Notes under the pieces: generated by a model
The model's database searches: none
Seen by the model: only the letters and a program-made list of their open reading frames with translations
Told to the model about the DNA's origin: nothing
Position numbers and translations under genes: made by a program
Part shown: piece by piece, positions 10,962-22,035 of the stretch
How positions within the stretch are numbered: the stretch's first letter is position 1
Layout of the letters: each line of letters begins with the position of its first letter
Assembly: GCA_043228905.1 (NCBI GenBank)
Contig: JBHGNT010000012.1
Location: 12,214,001-12,278,000 of the forward strand
Reading direction: 5' to 3'
Origin: Azolla caroliniana
Taxonomy: Eukaryota; Polypodiophyta
Length of the DNA stretch: 64,000 nucleotides

Positions 10962-11385
10962 TGTTAAGAATCAATGTGATTCTTGTGTAGCGGAAGAGAT
11001 GTGTGTTATGTGTATGTGCGAAAGAGGAGAGGAGAGAAACACAAGATGGATAAGAGACAAACTGAAGTACTCAAGAAGGAGATGTATATTAACAAGGAGA
11101 ATATGATAAATGAAAATGTAGCATTACAAGGAGTCACAACCGACTTTTTATATAGAGTCACCCTCTCTCGTCATTAACTTACAACAACCACTCTCTCTCT
11201 TGGGGAATGTGAAGACTCATAGTCATGGAGAATATGTAACTCATTAGTTATGTGTCATAGAATATGATTCTATGATGCATAGTTAATGTGTAGAGATTAG
11301 TGATGTGACTCTTGACCTTTGAGTAATCATGGATTCTCAAAAGGTTTGTTCACACGTTGCATTATGTTGAGCTTGATTCTCAACA
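10962..11385 (-). repeat. Copia LTR (family C), minus orientation
   Basis: The reverse complement starts TGTTGAGAATCAAGCTCAAC and ends ATTCTTAACA, and aligns along its whole length with the copia 5' LTR at 53454-53903. Shared segments include ACCTTTGAGAATCC-like sequence, CATAGAATCATATTCTATGA and the run of pyrimidines before the end. No matching 5-bp target duplication is seen (AAGTG on the left, CGCCT on the right), so it is not a clean solo LTR; the neighbouring material was rearranged. Confidence 0.8.
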
Positions 11386-11389
11386 CGCC

Positions 11390-11792
11390 TGTAAAAAGTA
11401 GCGTGCGGAAGCAAGTATAAAAAACGAACAGAAGGAAGAAAACTCAGGTTTAATGGAGAGCTTGAGCTTACGCAGTATACTCGGGAGAGACAGAGAGAGT
11501 GAGAGAGAGAAAACACAAGAACTATATTCAACAAAAGATCTCGATTCACTACTCTATACATATGTGTGTTCCATGAACACTTTTATACAAGTCCTAGAAG
11601 GACTGATCGAAGTACTGACAGTACTTCAATGCTCATTAAGAGCTCCTACACTAACTCCCAAATATATTCCTCACGGAATATCTTTCCTAACGGCCTCTCG
11701 GTTTACGCACTCGGCCTAACCGATCGGTCCCAACTGATCCGGTCCTCGGCTTCTTCAGCCGATCCGGCCGATGTTGAGCTTGTCTCTCAACA
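11390..11792 (-). repeat. Copia 3' LTR (family D), minus orientation
   Basis: On the minus strand it starts TGTTGAGAGACAAGCTCAAC right after a polypurine tract CTTGAGGGGGCGT (11793-11806) and ends TACTTTTTACA at 11390. It aligns with the plus-strand LTR at 46795-47155, including GGGAGTTAGTGTAGG, AGTACT-CAGTACTT and TCCTT-TAGGACTTGTATAAAA. The TATAAAA within this block is the likely promoter. Confidence 0.75.
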
Positions 11793-13010
11793 ACGCCCCC
11801 TCAAGCTCAACTTGGGACGGTTCTTTTTTATTGATGTCTATTTCGGCTGGGATCTGGTTTGGACGATCTCCAGTGTCTGCTTCGGTTCGTACCAAGTTCA
11901 GACGGTATCTGGTTCTCGCTTGTACTCCTCCTTAAGCTTGGCAAGTCAGGGATTGTCAATCCAAGGTCTGACATGAATTACCGAAGCTTGTCGGCTCCTA
12001 AGGCTTTGGTGAAGATGTCGGTCGTCTAAAGATTCGTGTTGATGTGTTGAAGGTCGACATCTTCGGCCTGTATGCACTCTTGAATGAAGTGGTAGTGCAC
12101 TTCAATATGCTTTGTGTGTGCTTGGAACACCAGGTTCCGAGCCAAATATATACTGTTCATGTTGTCGCAGTAAATGGGAGTCGGATCCTTGATGGGGACA
12201 CCCAGATCCTTCAAAATCTTCTTGAGCCATACGGCTTCACATGCAGCTACGGTTGCAACCCTGTATTCGGCCTCCGTACTCGAAAGTGCGATGGTAGGCT
12301 GCTTCTTACTACTCCAAGATATTGGTCTGCTACTGAGCGAGAAGACAAATCCAGAGGTTGATCGTCGATCGGCTTTGTAGCCTGCCCAGTCCGCGTTTGT
12401 GTACCCTTCGAGTTGTATTGGTGTGGCCGATGCGTAGAGAACGGCGTAATCCATTGTGCCGCTTACGTATCGTAATACTCGCTTAGTGTAATCGAAATGG
12501 ATATCTTGCAGAGTTTGCATGAATTGGCTAAGGAGTTCGACTGGATAACTAAGGTCGGGTCGAATGATCGTGAGATAGATGAAGCTCCCGATTAGTTGAC
12601 GATATTGGGTCAGCTTGCACTCGTCTGTGTCGGAGTCATCATCTAGTTTGAGGTTTTGATCGAGAAGCGTAGCGACTGATTTGCACTCCGTCATCCCGAA
12701 CTTGTATAACAAGTTGACGATGTAGTGCCGTTGAGAGATCATCATGCCGGTCGAAATCCGAATTACTTTGATGCCAAGGAAGTAATGGAGCTTCTTCATG
12801 TCCATCATCTTGAATTTTCTGGAGAGGAGGGACTTGACCTTGTTGATGTTGACTAGACTTTCACCTCCAATGACAAGATCATCCACGTATAGGATGATAA
12901 CAATTAAGCTTCTAGAGTCGTGTCGGACGTAGAGGGAGTTGTCAGACACCATACTGTTACCATAGTTATCGGATCTCGAATCACATCTCATATGTCTAGA
13001 GGGCTAAAGA
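11793..13010 (-). pseudogene. Copia reverse transcriptase C-terminus and RNase H
   Basis: A 321-codon open frame (12991-12026) covers RT from the YVDD motif (IVIILYVDDLVIGGE) through HYFLGIKVI, SQRHYIVNLLYKFGM and IGSFIYLTIIRPDLSY, then RNase H: EGYTNADWAGYKADRRSTSG (first D), ALSSTEAEYRVATVAACEAVW (E), IYCDNMNSIYLARN (D) and AHTKHIEVHYHFI. This is one of the least damaged pol pieces in the window. It is truncated at about 13000 within RT by unrelated gypsy sequence. RNase H continues briefly below 12026 after a stop (TTDIFTKALG), then the polypurine tract and LTR follow. Confidence 0.9.
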
Positions 13011-13116
13011 CGTCAGATGCCTTCTTGGTAAAGTTCTTCCAATCAAAATTTGAAGCATTCATTTTGCTTGTGTATTTTCTGAACCTCCTTATTTATATTG
13101 CATACCCACAACTTGC

Positions 13117-13228
13117 ATCATGGAACAAGTTTTGAACGTTGTTGGAGAAATCTCAATGACCGAGACCTCTCAACTCCAATCCGCATCTCGCACACAAGCT
13201 GAGATCACTATTGAGAAATTGCTCACTC
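13117..13228 (+). pseudogene. Gypsy gag N-terminus, cut by copia insertion
   Basis: The reading from the ATG at 13120 (MEQVLNVVGEIS) to EITIEKLLTL ends exactly where the copia LTR begins. The continuation at 18001 (TLNQLAEMRRANMALEKKFQ) is in keeping with a coiled-coil gag N-terminus, as in the relative at 52486, which has a similar length before its conserved gag block. Confidence 0.6.
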
Positions 13229-13505
13229 TGGGTATGAGTGCTATGTGCAGAAACATGTATGGATCGATAGTCGGTATTGGACAGAAAACAACACATACAA
13301 AAAATAGAATAGACATGGAGACTTACACAGATGGAGCTTTAATGGGAAGCTTCTTATTACTTCGTTCTTTCTCAGAGATTCAATACTTTGCTCGACATCA
13401 CTCATTACAATGTTAGGTATTTGCTTATATACTAAGCCCTAACTTATTAACGAGTTCACACTTGGGCGGATACAATTTGGAAGGAGTCGGCCTTTTATGA
13501 CAACA
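13229..13505 (-). repeat. Copia 3' LTR (277 bp)
   Basis: Plus-strand ends are TGGGTATGAGTG and TTTTATGACAACA. It is the direct copy of 17724-18000. Confidence 0.9.
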
Positions 13506-13669
13506 AACTCCCCCGTAAAAGGACTACTCTTTCTTGCATGTACAAGTTCTTGGGGTTATCTCCCTCGTAAACCTAGATTACAAATTTAACTAGATCTTAT
13601 GTTACAAGTCTGTTGGCAAGTAGCTGAGTCTGTAGAGGTATAGTATGAGTGTCGGTCAGCTCTTAGCAT

Positions 13670-14290
13670 CTACTCCTCGTTCGGGTTTCTTCTACTCATT
13701 GCTTGTCGTAGCCTCATCTTCGTCCTTAGTGTTCCGAAGCGTTGATCTAGGAGTGGCTTCGTCAGGCAATCGACAATCTTCACCTCGGTGTCGATCTTCC
13801 GGACTTCGAGTTTCTTCTCAGTCACGAGCTCCCGGATATGATGATACCGCACCTCAATGTGCTTCGTCTTTGCATGGTAGATGGGATTGTTGATGAGGTG
13901 TATTGCGCTCTGTGAGTCGGAGTAGATAGTCGGCATTGGTCGGTCTATTCGGTTTGCAGTTCTAAAGTCGGTAGTTAGTCGGTGCAACCAGATTGCTTCC
14001 TTCGCTGCTTCCGATGCTGCTACATACTCTGTGGTAAACAGAGTCGTGCACTCTTGAAGTTTTGACCTCCATGATATCGCACTGCCACCATAGGTGAAGA
14101 TGTAGCCTGATGTTGATTTCCGATTATCTACATTTCCGGCATAGTCGGAATCGGTGTAACCTTCGACTTCGGTTGAGGTTGTCAGTCTGAAAGTCAGTTG
14201 TGCATCCAGGGTTCCTTTTAGATACCTAAGGATGTGCTTGACAGTGTCCCAATGCTTCTTTCTTGGGTTTGACATGTACCAGCTAACCAC
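13670..14290 (-). pseudogene. Copia RNase H
   Basis: The 206-codon frame contains WDTVKHILRYLKGT, EGYTDSDYAGNVDNRKSTSG (first catalytic D), AASEAAKEAIWLHRL with the E just before it (TTEYVA), IYSDSQSAIHL (D) and AKTKHIEVRYHHIRE, then KIDTEVKIVDCLTKPL. It is the intact C-terminal part of the copia polyprotein. The usual TST in LSTTEAEY is altered to TLFTTEYV. Downstream it ends shortly before the polypurine tract. Confidence 0.85.
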
Positions 14291-14499
14291 CCCTACGACA
14301 TAGGCTAGGTTGGGTTAGGTTGCCAGCATTGCATACATGATACTTCCTACTGCCGATGAGTAGGGTATTTTTCCATTAAGTTCTCTCTCCTTGTCCGTTG
14401 CAGGAGAGTCTCTATTCGATAGTCTGATCGATGTCGGAAGCGGTGTCGGTGCTAGCTTCACATTCTCCATGTTGAAGCGCTTCAGCACCTTGCGGATGT

Positions 14500-15617
14500 A
14501 TTCGGACTGGGAGATTCAGAGAGTTTTGGTCATCCGATTTCCCTCTATCCTCATGCCCAGTATGTGTCGGGCTTGTCCGAGTTCCTTCATCACGAATTTT
14601 GCGTGAAGGCTCCACTTCAGCTTACCGATCTCTGCTTGATTTCTCCCTACAATCAACATATCGTCGACATATAGGATCAGATAGATCCTTGACTCGTCGG
14701 CTAGTTGCCGAACATACATGCATGGGTCGGAGTTTGATCTGTTGTATCCAAGTTACCGTATGTAGGAGTCAAAGTTCTGGTACCACATTCTCGGCACTTG
14801 TTTTAGGCCATATAGACTTTTCTTTAGTCGACATATGAGGTGACCGTACTCCCCCATCGTTGTGAAGCCTGCCGGTTGTAATATGTATATATCTTCTTCC
14901 AGATCTCCATGTAGGAATGTCGTCTTTACGTCCATCTGCTCGAGCTCTAGATCTTCTGTCGCCACGACTCCTAGTAGGAATCGGAGGGTGGTCATCTTTA
15001 CTACTAGTGAGAATATCTCGTCGTAGTCGGCCCCATATTCTTGTTTGAATCCTTTCACAACAAGCCGAGCTTTGTAATTGGGTTTCTCTGAGTCGGATAC
15101 CTATGTGTATCAGAACCACCCATTTGCAAGGTAGCGGCTTTCTTCCTGCTGGTAGTTCGACCAGCTCCCATGTCTGGTTCTGATGAAGTGAGTCCATTTC
15201 GGATTTCATGGCTTGCAGCCATGTTTCAGCGTCCGGTGGGGCCATAGCTTTGTCATACGTGATTGGTTCGCCTACATCCGTGTCGTTGACATAGTCGAGG
15301 CCCAGTTGATAAAACTCTGTTGGCCTTCGAGCTCGTCCAGATCTCCCGGGTGCCGTAATATCTGGTTCGGATCCTTCGATCGGTATTTCTTGAATCAGTT
15401 GTGTCAGGAGTTTTGTGAGGTGTCCCACCCCCGGTTTGGGATTTTGGCGGTGTCTGGTTTTCCTCCCTTGTGGTTGTCGTCGACTCTTTTCTAACTTGTC
15501 TCTTGGTGACTTTGCCTGTATCGATCCTTGTCGATTCGGCTGTGTCTTTGAAGACTTTGTCTTTGAGTTCGACGATAGGACTTGTTGCCGATTCAGTGTC
15601 AGCAGGGAAGTTGGCAT
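14500..15617 (-). pseudogene. Copia reverse transcriptase, frameshifted
   Basis: The N-terminal part includes MAPPDAETWLQAMKSEMDSL and NQTWELVELPAGRKPLPCKW (about 15110-15260). After a frameshift come [40 protein letters not shown] and [19 protein letters not shown] (14753-15058), then YLILYVDDMLIVGRN (YVDD, about 14660). The region from 15300 to 15680 is the Ser/Thr/Lys-rich linker between integrase and RT, typical of copia. Three frames are needed, so it is dead. Confidence 0.85.
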
Positions 15618-15726
15618 CTTGTTGGAGTTCGACTATTTGCCGCGTCTCCGATTTGTCCCGGTTGGTCAGTCCTTCCATGATAGTGTTGTCATCTTCGAAG
15701 GATACCTTCTTACCAACTGTTTTCTG

Positions 15727-16720
15727 TCAGTTCCGCTGAGAGAAGATAGAGTCTTCATTGAAGACTACGTCACTACTCCGGATCAATTTCCGGTTCTCAG
15801 GGTACCATAGTTGGTAGCCGAAGTCCCCATCAATTCCATAACCGAGAAATATGCACTTTGTTGCATGGTGTGCCAACTTCGTCCTTGTGTCACAGGGGAT
15901 GAATGTGTAGGCTTCGCATCCGAATATACGGAGCCTATTGTAGGTCGGTTGTTTTCTTGACCATAGTTCTTGTGGCACTTCGATCCTGATTACTCTTGAC
16001 GGCACCAGATTTATCAGGTACACTGCCGTTTGCAATGTCTTGGCCCAGAATTCCAGCTTCAGTTCGGCTTGCTGGAGCATTGCTGTCACCCTCTCTTGGA
16101 TCGTTCGGTTGATCCTTTCAGCCACCCCATTCTGCATAGGTGTGTAGGGAATGGTCTTTTGCTGTCAAATCCCTTTTCCAGACAGGTACTCTTTGAAGGC
16201 TCTGGAGGTGTACTCACCTCCGTTGTTGGATCGGAGTGTCTTCACTCTATATCCCGACCGGTTCTCCACTTCAGATATCCATCGAGTGAAGACCTCGAGC
16301 ACTTCATCTTTGGACTTGATGGAGTATGCCCAAAATTTCCGTGTACAGTCATCTACGAATGTGATGAAGTACTAGGAGCCTCCTAGTGATCGCTCTAGCA
16401 TGGGCCCACATATGTCTGTGTGCACGAGCTCTAGGGGTTATCGTACCGTCTTGTAGGGGAGAGAGTGTGGACTTCGGGTCTATTTCCAATATAGACAATG
16501 CTCGCAGAAGTCCCTCTTCGCTTGGAGTTTCAGGATGTAGCCAACCGACATCAGCCGATCAAGTCTGGCTTGTGACATATGGCCAAGTCGACCATGCCAT
16601 AGGTTCGGTTCGGTCTTTTCGGCTACGTTCACAACCCCTTTAGGGTTGATCACCATCAATGGGTATAGATTATTATACTTGTGCCCACTACTGATTTTGA
16701 GGTTTCCTCGGCTGATCACC
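15727..16720 (-). pseudogene. Copia integrase
   Basis: GAG-pre-integrase begins with LWHGRLGHMSQARLDRL (about 16560-16610) and FCEHCLYWK, the H/C zinc motif. The core is damaged between 16140 and 16480. The last third is well read: QNGVAERINRTIQERVTAML (catalytic E, about 16110), LWSRKQPTYNRLRIFGCEAY, HATKCIFLGYG and RKLIRSSDVVFNEDSIF. It joins the PR above and the RT linker below. Confidence 0.85.
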
Positions 16721-16849
16721 CACGTCAACTCGTGTAGAGTCCTTTGATACCCGTCTTCAGCTACCATGCCGATGGAGACTAGACTCCTCTTTAGATCGGG
16801 TACGTGCCAAACTCGGTGTAGGGTTATTGTGTTGCCATTTGGAAATCTG

Positions 16850-17031
16850 ATCGAAACCTCCCCAGTTCCGGCTATCTTGCACTCCTGCCCGTTGCCTAGT
16901 CGGACTGTGCCGCTGGTGTCGGTTGAATAGTTTGAAAACCATTCGATGTTGGGGGTCACGTGAAATGTGGCACCATAGTCTAGTAGCCACGTATGTGCAG
17001 CTTCTACACTATAGAGGACTTCTCCGATCAT
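16850..17031 (-). pseudogene. Copia protease
   Basis: TWLLDYGATFHVTPNIEWFS holds the active site, where the copia consensus D-S-G-A is changed to D-Y-G-A. It continues with VRLGNGQECKIAGTGEVSIR and LKRSLVSIGMVAEDGY. The same place in the related copia at 27430 reads LDSDATFQVTPNIEWF, another variant. Both are likely inactive. Confidence 0.75.
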
Positions 17032-17109
17032 CGAATCCTCTAGGGAGAGGATATCTCTAAATTGGGTGTCGGCAACATTGATCTAGTTGCCGACTGGAGA
17101 GTGGTCCGA

Positions 17110-17723
17110 GTCGGAACGTCCCCGATTCTGCTCGGATCGCCGACCAGTGTCTTTTCTTTTTATTGACCCCGTCGGAAACATTGTGGCCAGCTTTCTTGCA
17201 GTGTGTGCAGTACTCACTTGTTCGGCCCATTCTCCACTTCGATCGTTGTCGGTCACCCTTTGTTTTCGATCAACTGTAGCGTCGACCAGTTCTATCGGCT
17301 TGTTCTTTCGTTCGACTCTGTCGGTTGAACGACTCGGTCAAGTGATGGGCTTCTACCGACTCATCGATGGTTAGTCCAATCGATTTTCGCCTGATGTCTT
17401 GTGTGAGGACTTGGCCGGTTGTTTCGTCCAGATTTAGGATCAGTTGGTTATTGGCGTAAGTTGTACAGAATACCTCCCAACTCGCCAGCAAGCTCAATAG
17501 GAGGGCAAGGGCTCTCAGTTCTTCTTCGAAGTTGATCCCTTGTGACGAGAGCTCAGACAACACCCGACTGAAGGTGTTGATGTGGGAGGTTGCCGGATCA
17601 GTCTCTTTTATCTTCGTGTTGAACAATTATTTGACCTGTTGATTTCTAACCTGTTCTTTTCTTTCAGCTTCTTTTGGTGTTTGTTGCCGCCAAACAACAA
17701 TGATTCTGGTCGGGTACTAGTTG
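17110..17723 (-). pseudogene. Copia gag with degraded zinc knuckle
   Basis: 17270-17626 encodes a copia gag block with HINTFSRVLSELSSQGINFE and LLLSLLASWEVFCTTY, followed by DIRRKS. Near 17180-17215 in another frame is YCTHCKKAGHNVSDG, a CCHC knuckle that has lost its last cysteine. Between gag and the 5' LTR no intact primer-binding site is recognisable, so a deletion has probably brought gag close to the LTR. Confidence 0.7.
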
Positions 17724-18000
17724 TGGGTACGAGTGCTATGTGTGGAAACGTGTATGGATCTGTAGTCGGTATTGGACAGTAAACAACACATACAGAAAAT
17801 AGAATAGACATAGAGACTTACACAGATGGAGCTTTAATGGAAAGCTTCTTATTACTTCGTTCTTTCTCAGAGATTCGATACTCTACTCATCATCACTCAT
17901 TACAATGTTAGGTATTTGCTTATATACTAAGCCCTAACTTATTAACGAGTTCAAACTCGGATGGATACAATTTGGAAGGAGTCTGCCTTTTATGCCAACA
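17724..18000 (-). repeat. Copia 5' LTR (277 bp)
   Basis: Plus-strand ends are TGGGTACGAGTG and TTTTATGCCAACA. It is the direct copy of 13229-13505, with about twenty substitutions between them. Confidence 0.9.
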
Positions 18001-18830
18001 CTCATACTACCTTAAATCAATTGGCCGAAATGAGGCGGGCCAATATGGCATTGGAAAAGAAATTCCAAGAATTGACTATTGAGTCGAAGTAAGAAGGTGA
18101 GCCTTCTTTCGTAGTAACGTCATTCAAGGGAGATAAGAAAGAAAGAACTGAGGAGGCCATTAGCACTTGGATTGGTCGTTAGGAGTCTCACTTTGAGCTC
18201 CACCCCAAGCCCAATGCTGTAAAAATTGGTTACGTCGCTCGTGAGTTAGGTGGCCGAGTTGCTGCTTGGTGGTGCGGCCTAAGGACTGCAAAGAACTTAC
18301 CCACAACTTGGGAAGGTTTCGTTGTTGTTTTTAAGAAATAGTTTTTGCAGCCACCTTCTCAAACTGAACAAGCGCAACACTTGTTCACGTTGTCGAGTAA
18401 GCCATTTACCTCTCTTGAGGATTATGTGCATCATGCTTGGACCGAGATCCAAAAATTGGGACTTAGGGGTGAGAAATGGTTTGTTTCTTGCTTTTTGAAT
18501 GGTATTCCTAATGGGGATTACCATTAGATTGTCCATGACAAGAACCCCACAACTTTCGAGGAAGCCGTCAACATTGTACTTCGGTACCATAAGACTTCCA
18601 AGAAAGACCACAATAAACCCGAGTTCGCCAAAACTCTGAATGTCAAGTTCATTGGGAAATGTAAGCAATCCAATGACACCCTTGACCTCGACTCCAAGAA
18701 ACCGAACATCTTCTGTGCATATTGCAAGAAGCGGGGCCACACAAAGGATACTTGTCGTCGTCTTGAAAGGAAGTCAATGAACACCCCCCCCTCCTCAAGA
18801 CAAATCCAAGAGTCACACAGGTGAGTCTGT
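18001..18830 (+). pseudogene. Gypsy gag with zinc knuckle
   Basis: After a coiled-coil-like start (RRANMALEKKFQELTIESK then a stop), the retrotransposon gag block reads GRVAAWWCGLRTAKNLPTTW, SKPFTSLEDYVHHAWTEIQK and VSCFLNGIPNGDYH. A CCHC knuckle, FCAYCKKRGHTKDTCRRL, lies at about 18713-18760. It aligns with the gag at 52740-53220, which has WWRGFRTLGKLPDTW and SLLEDYIHHARTQIQK. At least four stops interrupt it. Confidence 0.85.
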
Positions 18831-18899
18831 TGATGTTGTTGAAGTTCATATCAACCACTTAAGTTCATGTGAATGCACTTTTCCTTCACATTTACTTGG

Positions 18900-19336
18900 A
18901 CCTAATGATTTACTCCGACCAATCGGGTATATCAATGGAACACGAGCACATTTCTTGTTTGATTCCGGTAGTTCTCAAAATTTTCTTAATGATCACTTTG
19001 TGCAGCAAATGGAACTCCACATAAACGCAAGTGATCATATATATCAAGTTCACATGGCAAATGGGAGGGAGGCTTCAATACATCAGTGGCATTGTTTTTC
19101 AACTACCAATTCAAATAGATACCTATTTGGAGAACCTTGACTTTCATGTTATGAAACTACAATCCGCATATGTCATTTTAGGATACCATTGGTTTTCTAA
19201 TAAAAAACCTTCTTTGTCCATTGATTGGGTTAATCACTCAATCACATTTGAACTTAATAATTGTAAACATTTTATTCAATGTTCCAAATTTCCTTCTCAT
19301 TCACTTGTGTCTTCTAAATCTTTAAGTGAGTATTGA
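18900..19336 (+). pseudogene. Gypsy aspartic protease
   Basis: HFLFDSGSSQNFLNDHFVQ at about 18950-19005 contains the active-site DSGSS. It is followed, with one frameshift near 19060, by IYQVHMANGRE, VMKLQSAYVILGYHWFSNK and LSIDWVNHSITFELNNC. The inverted piece at 10500-10900 preserves the same blocks. Confidence 0.8.
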
Positions 19337-19344
19337 CGCCACAT

Positions 19345-19970
19345 CATTACCAAATTATAGTAAAACACCTTGGGGTGTGCCAGTTCTACTAGTAAAGAAG
19401 AAGGAAGGTTCATGGCGGATGTGTATCAATTACGCCGTTTGAATAAAATGACAATTAAAAATGCATATTCGTTACGTCATGCTGATGATTTGATTGATCG
19501 TTTGCATGGGGCTCGATATTTTACAAAAATTGACTTACAAACAAGTTATCATCAGATTCGCATTGCCGACGATGATATTCCTAAAACTGCTTTTCCTATG
19601 CGCTATGGCCATTATGAGTTTTTAGTCATGCCTTTCGGGTTGACTAATGCTCCAGTCACATTCCAACAAGCGATGAATGACATTTTCTGAGATCAACTCG
19701 GTGATTTTGTTGTCGTCTTCTTAGATGATATTTTGATATATAGCCATACCTTGCAAGATCATGTTCAACATGTTCAATTTGTTTTGCAAAAGTTGCGTGA
19801 CAACTCTTTCTATGCAAAACATTCAAAATGTAATTTTTTCCAAAAATCTATTGTGTACCTAGGTCTTTTAATTACGGAAAATGATGTTGAAATTGAACCT
19901 TCTCATATTGAAAAGGTTAAACTTTGGCCCATTCCTCGTAATATTCGTGAACTGTAATCATTCTTAGGGT
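19345..19970 (+). pseudogene. Gypsy reverse transcriptase
   Basis: [15 protein letters not shown] starts the domain (about 19380), followed by [35 protein letters not shown] and [24 protein letters not shown] at 19688 then interrupts, before VVVFLDDILIYSHTLQDHVQ (FLDD catalytic motif, about 19708) and KCNFFQKSIVYLG. All RT motifs are present; the frame is broken twice. Confidence 0.85.
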
Positions 19971-20560
19971 TTGTTGGATTTTTACAAAAATCAATTCGTA
20001 ACTATTCCAAATTGACTACGCCATTAACTGACCTTTTAAAAGGTCATCCACATAAGTCTGTCAAACCAATTGCATGGAATGAACAACTTGACAAATCATT
20101 TGAGACACTAAAAGAGCATGTGTGTCAGGTTCCCACTCTTCTATGACCGGACCCTTCTAAGCCTTTCTTAATCGAAACCAATGCTAGTGATTATGTTATT
20201 GGTGCCTTTCTTTATCAAGGCGGTCACCCTATTGCTTTTGAAAGTAAGAAGCGTGATGCTACTCAATCTCGGTATTCGGTTCAAGAGAAAGAGTTGTTTG
20301 CGGTAATACATGCACTTAAAACATGGAGGCACTATCTCTATGGAAATAAATTTGTGGTTACAACAAACCATCAATCATTGAAGTATTTTTGTGACTAGCC
20401 AGATCTTGTTGGTCATAAAGGCTGTTGGGCTGACCTTATGCAAGATTTTGATTTTTCCATACAATATCGCAAGGGTTCTATGAACACTGTTGCAGATGCT
20501 CTTAGTTGCATTAAAGAAGTTAACATGCTTAGCTTCAAGGAAATAAAATCTAATATTTTA
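19970..20560 (+). pseudogene. Gypsy RNase H
   Basis: FLIETNASDYVIGAFL (first D), SRYSVQEKELFAVIHALKTW (E), TTNHQSLKYFCD (usual TDH aspartate is N here) and MNTVADALSCIKEVN (last D) are readable between 20160 and 20530. Loss of the third catalytic residue and stops at about 20140 and 20398 make it inactive. Confidence 0.8.
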
Positions 20561-22030
20561 GATCACCTTCGACAGAAATACCTTGATGATAGTTATTTCT
20601 CAAAATACTAGACGAAAGCCAAATTTGGTTTAGATGCCATTACTAGCACCCTACCCTCGAAGGCGACCTTTCACATTACAACATTACAAACAATTTTCTC
20701 TACCATAGTGGAAAGGTCTGTGTTCCAGATTTACCAAACGTAAAATAAAAAATTCTTCATGAATGTCATGATGCAACATCTGCTGGTCATCCTGGAATAC
20801 AACGCACACTCGTTCTCATCTCCAGTACCTTTTTTTGGCCTAAGATGCGCTCTGACGGGCATAAATACGTAACTCAATGCTTACAATGTCAGATTAATAA
20901 GTCAGAACTACTTAAATCTATGGGTCTTTTACATCCCTTAGATATTCCCAACAACAAATGGGAAAGTATCTCGATGGATTTTATTGTTAGTTTACCTCGT
21001 ACACAGAGTGGTCATGATGCCATTCGGGTTGTCGTTGACAGACTAACAAAATTGGCTAGATTTATTCCTACCAAAACCACAGTAACTGCTCAACAATTGT
21101 CTTATCAATTTGTTGATGAGTTATTTCGCCTTTATGGATAACCGATGGATATTGTTAGTGATCAAGATTCCAAGTTTACTAGTGACTTTTGGACTCAAGT
21201 CTTTAAGAAACTAGAAACTACGTTGAGCATGAGTTCCGCAGATCATCCTCAGTCTGATGGACAAACTGAAAGAGAATCAAATTATGGAGGACATGTTTCG
21301 AGCTTATTTAGCAAAACCCCTTCTAAGTGGGAGCAATACCTTCCTATCTTAGAATTTGCCTATAATAGCTCTAAAAATACATCCACTGGATATAGTCCTT
21401 TTATGTTGATGTATGGTTTTCAGCTACGTGCCCCAATTGATGTCATGATTCATCGTGATACATTAGACAATACACAATTTTTTGCAAGACAGGAACCAAA
21501 TGTTGCATATTACCAAAAAGAATGTCAAGACAGCTCAAGATTGTGCTCAATTTTATGCTGATCAGGATAGCCGTCCTCGTGCATTTACTATTGGTCCAAA
21601 AAAAATTGTGTGTCCGTACTGACTCTACTTCATTGTCTATGGGCAAGTGCGCTAAGTTAGCCCCACGATATTGTGGCCCATTTGAAATCCTTAAGCGGGT
21701 TGGGTTATCTGCTTATCACCTTGCCTTACCCCGTAACGTTGGTATTCATCCTGAATTTCACGTCAGTCATCTAAAACCATTTTTAGGCTCTAGTGATAAC
21801 ACCATCACAATCCAAGATCATGTAGCATTAGAGGATTTTTCTTACAAACCTCATGTTCCTGCACGAATTCTTGATTCTTGTACTAAACTTTTACGTTCTA
21901 AAGAGATTTGGCTATTCAAGATCAAATGGATGGATAAACCTATTGATGATGCCACATGGGAATGCGAGCATACTCTTAAGGCACAATTTCCTCACTTTAT
22001 ATTGCAAGAGTGCAATCTTTTGAAGTAGGG
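20560..22030 (+). pseudogene. Gypsy integrase with chromodomain
   Basis: The zinc-binding region is near 20760-20900 (ECHDATSAGHPG; YVTQCLQCQINKSE). The core has [20 protein letters not shown] (D, about 20945), VSDQDSKFTSDFW (D, about 21150) and SADHPQSDGQTERESN (E, about 21240-21280). Then come LEFAYNSSKNTSTGYSPFML, KCAKLAPRYCGPFEILKRVG and FHVSHLKPFLG. The chromodomain, 21840-22000, reads VPARILDSCTKLLRSKEIWL and IKWMDKPIDDATWECE, ending LQECNLLK just before the polypurine tract. Stops and frameshifts are few in the last 400 bp. Confidence 0.88.
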
Positions 22031-22035
22031 GAGTA

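Larger units (their letters stand above)
13229..18000 (-). mobile_element. Full-length but decayed Ty1/copia element
   Basis: Two direct LTRs of 277 bp each (13229-13505 and 17724-18000) enclose a copia polyprotein on the minus strand in the order gag, protease, integrase, RT, RNase H. A polypurine tract CTTTTACGGGGGAGTT lies next to the 3' LTR (13506-13521, minus strand). By eye the LTRs differ at about twenty positions, so the insertion is old. The flanks read GAGTG on both sides if two bases are shared with the LTR end (minus strand), a probable target duplication. A clearly related copia is at 24403-27798. Confidence 0.9.

Noticed and set aside
15213-16386. Plus-strand frames opposite the copia polyprotein
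   Set aside because: Shadows of the real minus-strand copia reading.
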